64,000 nucleotides of DNA from Caulobacteraceae bacterium UBA3198 (GTDB lineage Bacteria; Pseudomonadota; Alphaproteobacteria; Caulobacterales; Caulobacteraceae): the NCBI GenBank assembly GCA_002363865.1, contig DEWY01000015.1:310001-374000 (forward strand), read 5' to 3'. The position numbers and the translations under genes are program-made. This document shows, piece after piece, positions 1 through 7,303 of this stretch (positions within the stretch are counted from its first letter, which is position 1; each line of letters begins with the position of its first letter). Below the pieces are notes generated by a model. The model was not told where the DNA came from and searched no databases. It worked only from the letters and a program-made list of their open reading frames with translations.

Positions 1-5
1 CTGTC

Positions 6-2501
6 ATGAGTCTGGAGAGCGGCAAGATGGAGCGTCGGACGCTCGAGCGCAGCAGCAATGTTGTCGAGGTCCTGGCCCCGGCCGCATGGCCCAACGCCCA
101 GGTCGAGGCCTGGCTCGACTGGGCCGGCGGCGAGCCGGATCTGCCCGCCGCCATCTTCCGATTCGCCGAGGAGCTGGTCCAGGCCGGCCAGCGGCAGGGC
201 CTGTTCGAAGGCGTCGGCGCCCGCGGCCGGTTCCGCCGGGAGCTAGGGGCCGCGCTGATGGCCGGCCGGATCGCCCTGCGTCCGGTGTCCAGTCCTGAAC
301 CGATCGCCCTGACCGAGGACCATGATCTGGCGGAGCGACTCAGCCGCCTGCGGGCCGAACACAGGGGTCTCAACGCCGCCCGGCAGGCGGCCCTGGCCAT
401 GGCCGCCTGCTGTCAGGGGGTTGTGGACGCCATCCACCGCTGCCAGGGAGATCCTGACGCCTGCGCGGACCCGCACCGAAATCCGAGCCTCGCGCGGGCC
501 GCAGAGGCCGCCCGCGCCGCCGGCGCCTCAGACGCCGCCATTCTCGACGCCATCGCCCTGGCCCGCGCTGGCGAAACCCGACTTGCCGTCAGCCTTCCCG
601 ACCTGGCCGACCCGCCCCAGGCCCTGGCCCTGGTGGGTCGCCAGGCGTCTGCGCCCCTGCAGCGGGCCCTGGGCCTCGCCGCCTGGGAGACCGGCCGTCT
701 GACCGTGGCTTTCGACGCCTCGGCCGAGGGCGCGAGCGCGCACGGCGCCGTGGCCCTGATGGCGTTTGGATCCGGCGACGACTTCGATGAGGAGGCCTTC
801 CATCGCACGGTGGGCCTGTTGGCCACGGCCTTGGCGGCCATGACCGACGGCGCGCCGGCCGCGCTTGGCCTGGGGGGGCTCGCCGAATGGCTCGCCGCCC
901 ATGGCCACGCCTATGATTCCGAGAGCGGCCGGGCCGCGGCCCTATCCCTCTTCGAGGGCGCAGGCCGCGCCGCGCGACTCGCCTGCCCGCAGCTGGTCGG
1001 CGGGCTCACCCTGTTCGAAGATCCCGAATTGGCCCTGATGCTGGGCGGGGCGAGCCCGGCCGGGGAGCCGTGGGAAGGGCCGGTGACCTTCGCCGAGACC
1101 GCCGACGGCCAGGTGGTCCGGGTCATGAGCGAGGCCGCCCTGTGCGGTCTGCGGGCCGTCGGCGCCGATCTGGACGGCGCCCGCTGGCGGCTGCTGGGCC
1201 ATGGGACCCTGGCGGACGCTCCGGGCATCGATCACGCCGCGCTCACCGCCCGGGGTTTCACCGAACATGAGATCGGCGCGGTCGAAGCCGCCCTGCCCTA
1301 TTGCGCAATCCTGAGCGAGGCCTTCCGGCCCGAGGTGATCGGCGAGGGCTTCCTGGCCGATGTCCTGGGCGCGCCGGGCGAAGACCTCCACGATCCCCGT
1401 TTCGACGCCCTGCGGGTCATGGGCTTCAGCGACGCCGACATCGATCAGGCCGAGGCCTACGCCCTGGGGTCCAGCCGGCTGGACGGGCCAGAACTCGCGC
1501 CAGAGCAGCGCAGCATCTTCCTCACCGCCGATGACCTGGGGCCGGCCCCTTACCTGGCCATGCTGGCTCATCTCGCGCCTGCGTTGGCGAGGCCCGCCCA
1601 GGCTGACTTCACCCTGCCCTGGGACGCGACGCCCCAGGACGTGGAGACCCTGCTGACCCAGGCCCAGGAGGTCGGGGTTCCCCTGGTGCGGATCGCCCGG
1701 GCGGAGCCAGCGGCCTATCAGCGCCTCGACCTGCCGCCCCCCCGCGAAGCGCCCCGCAGCGAAACTGCGCACCGCCCGCAGCCCGCCCCAGAGCCTGCGG
1801 TGGAGCGGGTGGTCGAACGGGTTGTGGAGCGTGAACGCGCCCGGCGGAAGCTGCCGGATCGCCGCAAGGGCTATATCCAGAAGGCCTCGGTGGGCGGCCA
1901 CAAGGTCTATCTGCACACCGGTGAGTACGACGAAGGCGAACTCGGCGAGATCTTCATCGACATGCACAAGGAAGGCGCCGCCTTCCGCTCGCTGATGAAC
2001 AATTTCGCCATCGCCGTTTCCATCGGCCTGCAATACGGCGTGCCCCTGGACGAGTTCGTCGAGGCCTTCGTCTTCACCCGCTTCGAGCCCGCCGGTCCGG
2101 TGACCGGCAATGATTCCGTGCGCTCGGCGACCTCGATCCTGGACTATGTGTTCCGGGAGCTGGGCGTCTCCTATCTGGGCCGCGACGATCTGGCCAACGC
2201 CGATCCGGACGAGCTGAACGCCGACGGCCTGGGCCGGGGCAAGGCCGACGAAAACAGTCTGGCCGCGGGCGAGCCGCAACCGGCCTCGCGCTACATCTCA
2301 AAGGGCTTCTCCAGGGGCGCGGCGCCGGACAATCTGGTGGTCCTGTCCCTGGCCGATCACCGCGCCGCCCGCGCGGCCAGCGCCCAGGCGGCCGATGTCT
2401 GCCCCTCCTGCGGCGATATGGCCGTGGTCCGGAAGGGGGCCAGCCTGATCTGCGAAACCTGCGGGGCGCGGGCTGGACGCTTCGACGACGCCACAGGCTA
2501 G
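6..2501 (+). CDS. Degenerate NrdJ-like protein with intact TSCPD domain and zinc-type tail
   Basis: 831 residues, collinear with the middle and C-terminal parts of class II (B12-dependent) ribonucleotide reductase NrdJ, which is usually about 1200 residues in alphaproteobacteria. Recognisable anchors in NrdJ order are DPHRNPSLARAAEAAR (about 155-170), YDSESGRAAALS (303-314), DAPGIDHAALTARGF (about 405-420), and the TSCPD region KGYIQKASVGGHKVYLHTGE onward (from residue 621). Near the C-terminus are two Cys pairs, CPSC (799/802) and CETC (816/819). The NPCSE motif and the PTGTIG loop of real NrdJ are not found where they should be, so reductase activity is unlikely. A regulatory or structural role is only a guess. 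The start at base 6 lies at the window edge; a longer N-terminus or a start at base 27 is possible. Confidence 0.75.
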   Translation: MSLESGKMERRTLERSSNVVEVLAPAAWPNAQVEAWLDWAGGEPDLPAAIFRFAEELVQAGQRQGLFEGVGARGRFRRELGAALMAGRIALRPVSSPEPIALTEDHDLAERLSRLRAEHRGLNAARQAALAMAACCQGVVDAIHRCQGDPDACADPHRNPSLARAAEAARAAGASDAAILDAIALARAGETRLAVSLPDLADPPQALALVGRQASAPLQRALGLAAWETGRLTVAFDASAEGASAHGAVALMAFGSGDDFDEEAFHRTVGLLATALAAMTDGAPAALGLGGLAEWLAAHGHAYDSESGRAAALSLFEGAGRAARLACPQLVGGLTLFEDPELALMLGGASPAGEPWEGPVTFAETADGQVVRVMSEAALCGLRAVGADLDGARWRLLGHGTLADAPGIDHAALTARGFTEHEIGAVEAALPYCAILSEAFRPEVIGEGFLADVLGAPGEDLHDPRFDALRVMGFSDADIDQAEAYALGSSRLDGPELAPEQRSIFLTADDLGPAPYLAMLAHLAPALARPAQADFTLPWDATPQDVETLLTQAQEVGVPLVRIARAEPAAYQRLDLPPPREAPRSETAHRPQPAPEPAVERVVERVVERERARRKLPDRRKGYIQKASVGGHKVYLHTGEYDEGELGEIFIDMHKEGAAFRSLMNNFAIAVSIGLQYGVPLDEFVEAFVFTRFEPAGPVTGNDSVRSATSILDYVFRELGVSYLGRDDLANADPDELNADGLGRGKADENSLAAGEPQPASRYISKGFSRGAAPDNLVVLSLADHRAARAASAQAADVCPSCGDMAVVRKGASLICETCGARAGRFDDATG

Positions 2502-2582
2502 AGTGGCCTGCGCAACGCACACCTGGCCTTAAGCTTGCACGGGCTAGGGCGTTGCCAGTTCCGTTAGATGCAAGGCGCCGCC

Positions 2583-3071
2583 ATGAAGCTGTCTGGACCG
2601 CTCGCCCTCCTCGCCGTTCTGACCCTGGCGTCGCCGGCGGCGGCGCAGAACGCTGGACAGATCAGCCAGGTCCGGGCCGGCGCCAACTGCCCCAAATGCA
2701 ACCTGTTCCAGGCGGAACTGGGCGGCCTGACCCTCAAGGGCAAGAATCTGGCCGGCGCCCGCCTGCGGCAGGCCGACCTCAGCCTGACCATCATGAACCG
2801 CACCAATTTCGCCGGCGCCGACCTGCGTGATGTGGAGGCCTATGGCGGCGTCTTTTCCAGCGCCAGCTTCGCCGCCGCCGACCTGACCAACGCCAGCTTT
2901 GTCGGAACCCACCTGGAGGGCGCCAATTTCCGGGGCGCACGGCTGAGGGGGGCGAATTTCTCTGGAGCGGAAATGGACCGGGTCACCGGCCTCACCCAGG
3001 CGCAGCTGAACCAGGCCTGTGGCGACGCGGCCACCCGTCTGCCGGGCGGGCTGCGCATCCCCCCCTGCTAA
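2583..3071 (+). CDS. Exported pentapeptide-repeat protein, first of a tandem pair
   Basis: 162 residues starting at ATG 2583. An in-frame ATG at 2568 would add five residues in front of the signal peptide. A signal peptide ends around ASPAAAQ, so the protein is probably periplasmic. After it come a CPKC pair and A(D/N)LxxAxF-type pentapeptide repeats (for example AGADLRDVEA, AADLTNASF, EGANFRGARLRGANF), which form a right-handed quadrilateral helix. The C-terminus GLTQAQLNQACGDAATRLPG...PC closely matches the end of the next gene's product, so the two are paralogues. The function of this secreted family is not known to me. Confidence 0.8.
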   Translation: MKLSGPLALLAVLTLASPAAAQNAGQISQVRAGANCPKCNLFQAELGGLTLKGKNLAGARLRQADLSLTIMNRTNFAGADLRDVEAYGGVFSSASFAAADLTNASFVGTHLEGANFRGARLRGANFSGAEMDRVTGLTQAQLNQACGDAATRLPGGLRIPPC

Positions 3072-3153
3072 GGTCGTAAAATTACTAGGAATTAAGTGGT
3101 CATTCCGGCCGCCGCGCCCCAGATGGACAACTGAACCTGGAGCATTCCGCCGC

Positions 3154-4014
3154 ATGACACGGCTTTCTTGCCTGCTGACCCTTCTCGCTGTCCTCGCCGG
3201 CGCCCTTCCCGGCGTGGCGAGCGCCATGATCAGCGACCGGTCGGTGGCCAAGATGGTCGCCTTCGGGGGCTCCTGCGCCAAGTGCGAACTGTCGGGCCGC
3301 AAGCTGGCCGGCGCGCGCTTCATGGGCGCCGACTTCACCGCCGCCGCCCTGGTAGGCTCGGATCTGCGTGGGGCGCTCTTCCACGGCTCCGTGTTCGACA
3401 AGGCTGACCTGACCCGGGCCGACCTGTCGGAAAGCCAGATGATGGGGGCCAGCTTCGAGTCCGCCAGTCTGACCGACGCAGACCTGCGCCGGGCTGAGCT
3501 GAACGGCGCCGATTTCAGCCGCGCCGATCTCAGCCGCGCCGACCTGCGCGAGATCGAGGGCATGGGCGCGACCTTCGCCGCCGCCAACCTGCGCGGCGCC
3601 CGCCTGGACAAGGCGGAGCTCAACGGCGTCGTCCTGGCCCGCGTGAATGCCCAGGAGGCCAGTTTCGAGGCAGCCGAACTGACGGCCGCAAATCTGAGCG
3701 GCGGCCGCTTTGACAGGGCCTCCTTCCGCGACGCGGAACTCGACATGGCCAACCTGCGCGGGGCGGTCTTCAACGCAGCAGACTTCCGCAAGGCGAGCCT
3801 GGACCGCACCAATATCAGCGGCGTCGACCTGTCCAAGGCCCGCGGCCTCACCCAGTCTCAGCTGGACGAGGCTTGTGGCGACAGCGCCACCAAGCCGCCG
3901 CCGGGTCTGGTCGTCCGGTCCTGCGGCGGACGGCGCATGACTGTCCGGATCGCTGCGCCGCCGGCCCCGCCCGCGCCGCCCGCTGCGCCGCGGCGCCTGA
4001 TCGCAGTCGACTAG
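3154..4014 (+). CDS. Exported pentapeptide-repeat protein, second of a tandem pair
   Basis: 286 residues from ATG 3154, chosen because it opens directly on a signal peptide (MTRLSCLLTLLAVLAGALPG, cleavage near VASA). The frame is open further upstream, but that stretch overlaps the previous gene. It has a CAKC pair just after the export signal, about 25 pentapeptide units (ADLTRADLSES, ADFSRADLSRADLREI and others), then the same GLTQSQLDEACGDSATKPP ending as its neighbour, and finally a Pro/Ala-rich tail (APPAPPAPPAAP). The conserved Cys pairs at both ends suggest a disulfide-capped repeat solenoid. Its TAG stop shares bases with the stop of convergent aspS. Confidence 0.8.
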   Translation: MTRLSCLLTLLAVLAGALPGVASAMISDRSVAKMVAFGGSCAKCELSGRKLAGARFMGADFTAAALVGSDLRGALFHGSVFDKADLTRADLSESQMMGASFESASLTDADLRRAELNGADFSRADLSRADLREIEGMGATFAAANLRGARLDKAELNGVVLARVNAQEASFEAAELTAANLSGGRFDRASFRDAELDMANLRGAVFNAADFRKASLDRTNISGVDLSKARGLTQSQLDEACGDSATKPPPGLVVRSCGGRRMTVRIAAPPAPPAPPAAPRRLIAVD

Positions 4015-5792
4015 GCCGGCTTCAGCGGCAGGGCCAGCCTCAGGCTGAGCTCCTTCAGCTGCTTTTCCTCGACCTCCGAGGGCGCGCTCATCAGCAGATC
4101 CTGCCCCTGCTGGTTCAGCGGGAAGGCGATCACCTCGCGAATGGCCGTCTGACCGGCCAGCAGCATGACGATACGGTCGATGCCCGGCGCCAGGCCCCCG
4201 TGCGGCGGCGCGCCATAGCGGAAGGCGTTCAGCATCCCGCCGAACTGATCTTCGACCACCTGCTGGCTATAGCCGGCGATCTCGAAGGCCTTGAGCATAA
4301 CGTCTGCCCGGTGGTTCCGCACCGCGCCCGAGCACAGCTCATAGCCGTTGCAGACGATGTCGTACTGGTAGGCCAGGATGTCGAGCGGGTCCTGGGTCTC
4401 CAGGGCCTCCATCTCGCCCTGGGGCATGGAGAAGGGGTTGTGGGAGAAGTCGACATGGTTCGACTCCTCGTTCATCTCGAACATCGGGAAGTCGACGATC
4501 CAGACGAATTCGAACCGGTCCTCGTCCACCAGCTTCAGGTCGGTCCCGACCTTGGTCCGGGCTGAGCCTGCGAACTTGTAGAAGACCTTCGGATCGCCAG
4601 CGACGAAGAAGGCCGCGTCGCCCTGGCCAAGACCCAGCGCGCCCATCAGGGCGTCGGTCTTCTCGGCGCCGAGGTTCTTGGCGATGGGACCGCCCCAGCC
4701 GCCCTGATCCTCGCTCCAGAAGATGTAGCCAAGGCCCGGCTGGCCCTCCCCTTGCGCCCAGGAGTTCATCCGGTCGCAGAAGGCGCGGCTGCCGCCCTTG
4801 GGCGCCGGAATCGCCCACACAGCGTTCTTGGCGTCTTCCAGGATGCGGGCGAACAGGCCAAAGCCGCCGCCGCGGAAGTGGTCGGACACCGCCTGCATCT
4901 GGATCGGGTTGCGCAGGTCGGGCTTATCCGAGCCGTACTTGGCGATCGCCTCCCGGTAGGGGATGCGCGGGAACGGATAGGGCGTCACCGGCTTGCCGTT
5001 TGCGAACTCCTCAAAGACCCCGTGCATCACCGGCTCGATGGCCGCGAAGATGTCTTCCTGGGTGACGAAGCTCATCTCGACGTCGAGCTGGTAGAATTCC
5101 AGGCTGCGGTCGGCCCGCAGGTCCTCGTCGCGGAAACAGGGCGCGATCTGGAAATAGCGGTCGAAGCCCGCCACCATCAGCAGCTGCTTGAACTGCTGCG
5201 GCGCCTGGGGCAGCGCGTAGAACTTGCCCGCATGCAGGCGAGACGGCACCAGGAAGTCCCGGGCGCCCTCCGGCGACGACGCCGTCAGGATCGGGGTCTG
5301 GAACTCGTTGAAGCCCTGGTCGGTCATGCGCCGGCGGATCGAGGCGATCACCTGGCTGCGCAGCAGGATGTTGCGATGCAGGGTCTCGCGCCGCAGGTCG
5401 AGATAGCGGTGCTTGAGGCGGATCTCTTCCGGATAGTCCGGCTCGCCAAACACCGGCAGGGGCAGCTCGGCGGCCTCCGACAGGACCTGGACGCCCTTGA
5501 CCTGCACCTCGACCTCGCCGGTGGGCAGGTTGGGGTTCACCGTCTCCGGCGTACGGGCGACCACGACGCCGTCGATGCAGATGACGCTCTCGGCCCGCAG
5601 GCGCTCCACCGCGGCGAAGCCCGGCGTCTCTGGCGCCAGCACCAGCTGGGTCAGGCCGTAATTGTCCCGCAGGTCCACGAAGACGAGACCGCCATGGTCG
5701 CGCTTGCGATGAATCCACCCCGAGAGGCGGACGGACTGCCCTGTGTCGCCAGCGCGAAGCTGACCGCAGGTGTGGGAGCGATATGGGTGCAT
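4011..5792 (-). CDS. aspS: Aspartyl-tRNA synthetase, probably non-discriminating (Asp/Asn)
   Basis: 593 residues from ATG 5792 (MHPYRSHTCGQL). The longer frame to 5858 adds a non-conserved leader. The order is N-terminal OB-fold anticodon-binding domain, class II catalytic core with bacterial GAD insert, motif 2 (CFRDEDLRADRSLEFYQLD) and motif 3 (GGLAPGIDRIVMLLAG). The enzyme charges tRNA-Asp. The RKRDHGG motif carries His33, the residue seen at this place in non-discriminating AspRS such as the Pseudomonas enzyme, whereas E. coli has Leu. With GatCAB encoded at 59.5-63.2 kb, this fits mis-charging of tRNA-Asn followed by amidation. Convergent with the pentapeptide gene, with shared stop bases. 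Confidence 0.97.
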   Translation of the reverse strand: MHPYRSHTCGQLRAGDTGQSVRLSGWIHRKRDHGGLVFVDLRDNYGLTQLVLAPETPGFAAVERLRAESVICIDGVVVARTPETVNPNLPTGEVEVQVKGVQVLSEAAELPLPVFGEPDYPEEIRLKHRYLDLRRETLHRNILLRSQVIASIRRRMTDQGFNEFQTPILTASSPEGARDFLVPSRLHAGKFYALPQAPQQFKQLLMVAGFDRYFQIAPCFRDEDLRADRSLEFYQLDVEMSFVTQEDIFAAIEPVMHGVFEEFANGKPVTPYPFPRIPYREAIAKYGSDKPDLRNPIQMQAVSDHFRGGGFGLFARILEDAKNAVWAIPAPKGGSRAFCDRMNSWAQGEGQPGLGYIFWSEDQGGWGGPIAKNLGAEKTDALMGALGLGQGDAAFFVAGDPKVFYKFAGSARTKVGTDLKLVDEDRFEFVWIVDFPMFEMNEESNHVDFSHNPFSMPQGEMEALETQDPLDILAYQYDIVCNGYELCSGAVRNHRADVMLKAFEIAGYSQQVVEDQFGGMLNAFRYGAPPHGGLAPGIDRIVMLLAGQTAIREVIAFPLNQQGQDLLMSAPSEVEEKQLKELSLRLALPLKPA

Positions 5793-5891
5793 GAGGAGTC
5801 GCAGAAAAAGCAGGGAAATCGAGGCGCGGAAGGGCGCATGTGGGGCCCGCCTTGTCAAGGCGAAGGACCGCTGGCCCCCCGGCCCTGTCGG

Positions 5892-7220
5892 CTACTTCGC
5901 CGGATCGACGAGGGCCTGATAGACCAGGGTCCGAGTCGCCGTACCCAGGTCAGGCCCGCCGGTGCCGCCGAACCGCTGGATCATGCCGATGAAGACCACA
6001 TCATTGGTCGGATCGACCCAGAACCAGGTCCCGGCGGCCCCGCCCCAGCTCAGGGTGCCCTCACCCTCAAGACCGCCGGCCTTGCGCGGGTCCTTGATGA
6101 CCATGAAGTCGAGGCCGAAGCCGACGGCCTCGTTGAAGCGCAGGCCCACAGAGCCGTTGGAAGAGACCAACGCCTTGGCGGGAATCATGTCGGTTCCCAT
6201 CAGCTCCACCGCGGCCGGGGACAGGATGCGCACGCCGCCCAGTTCACCCCCATTGCCGATCATCTGGGCGAAGCGGGCATAGTCGCTGGCGGTGGAGACC
6301 AGACCGCCGCCGCCAGATTCGATGGCCGGGGGCTTGGTGAAGTCCTGGGCCGGCGCGCCGGCCAGTTCACGGGCCTCGATCAGCTGGCCGTTCCGGGGAT
6401 CGCCCACATAGACTGACGCCAGGCGGCTGGCCTGGGCTGCGGGAATCTGAAAGCCGGTGTCGGTCATCTTCAGCGGCGTGAAGATCCGCTCGGACATGAA
6501 CTGGCCCAGGGTCTGGCCGCTGAGCTTCTCGACGATGCGGCCCTGGAGGTCGACGGCGATGGAATAGCTCCAGTCGGTTCCCGGCTGGAATTTCAGCGGG
6601 ATGGCCGCGGTCTTCTCCACCATCTCCTGAAGTGAACCCGCCCCCAGGACGCGGGCCTCCTGGAACATGCGATCCACCGGATGGTCGTCCGACAGACCAT
6701 AGCCGAAGCCGGCCGTATGGCTCATCAGCTCGCGCATGGTGGGCTCGCGGACCGCCGGCTCCAGGATCGGCGCGCCATCGGCGTCGACCCCGGTCATCAC
6801 CTTGAGATCCTTCAGTTCCGGCAAGTAGCGGCTGACCGGATCATCCAGACGCCAGCGGCCCTCCTCGAACAGGATCATCATGGCCACGCCGGTGATCGGC
6901 TTGGTCATGGAATAGATGCGAAAGATCGCATCCTTCTCCATGGGCCGTCCTTCGGCCAGGCTGGCCTGGCCATAGGTGTTGAAGGCGACAACCTTGCCAT
7001 GGCGGGCCAGCAGGGTGGTCATGCCCGCCACCCGGCCATCCTCGACGGCCTTGGCCATGGCCCCGTCCAGCCGCTTCAGCCGCTCGGACGAGAAGCCCAC
7101 GGACTCGGGACTCGCGGCCGGCGCCAGGACCGCAGGCGCCCGCTGGGCGAGGACCGGCGCAGGCGCGAGTGAAAGGGCCGCGGCGGCGAGCGCCATGGCC
7201 AGATGATGACGTCCAAGCAT
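5892..7220 (-). CDS. Exported beta-lactamase-family serine hydrolase (EstB-like esterase)
   Basis: 442 residues with a signal peptide (MLGRHHLAMALAAAALSLAP, cleavage near VLAQ). The class C beta-lactamase/penicillin-binding fold is shown by the SxxK nucleophile motif SMTK at 104-107 and a catalytic Tyr-Ser pair in DWSYSIAV (219-220). The wording around both motifs (YSMTKPITGVAM, HTAGFGYG) matches the EstB-type esterase branch rather than true AmpC. It probably hydrolyses ester or amide substrates in the periplasm; the substrate cannot be read from sequence. It stands alone between aspS and parC on the same strand. Confidence 0.9.
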   Translation of the reverse strand: MLGRHHLAMALAAAALSLAPAPVLAQRAPAVLAPAASPESVGFSSERLKRLDGAMAKAVEDGRVAGMTTLLARHGKVVAFNTYGQASLAEGRPMEKDAIFRIYSMTKPITGVAMMILFEEGRWRLDDPVSRYLPELKDLKVMTGVDADGAPILEPAVREPTMRELMSHTAGFGYGLSDDHPVDRMFQEARVLGAGSLQEMVEKTAAIPLKFQPGTDWSYSIAVDLQGRIVEKLSGQTLGQFMSERIFTPLKMTDTGFQIPAAQASRLASVYVGDPRNGQLIEARELAGAPAQDFTKPPAIESGGGGLVSTASDYARFAQMIGNGGELGGVRILSPAAVELMGTDMIPAKALVSSNGSVGLRFNEAVGFGLDFMVIKDPRKAGGLEGEGTLSWGGAAGTWFWVDPTNDVVFIGMIQRFGGTGGPDLGTATRTLVYQALVDPAK

Positions 7221-7303
7221 GTGATGGCTCTCCCCAAGCGTTCGCCGCAGAACCTAGCGGAGAACGCCGCTCCAGCAATGGCCAAGCTGCTTAGGCCCGA
7301 GGC

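Noticed and set aside
942..2279. Long antisense open frame opposite the NrdJ-like gene (445 codons)
   Set aside because: High-GC codon structure of the sense gene leaves the opposite strand open; the translation is Gly/Ala/Arg/Pro-rich with no recognisable domain.
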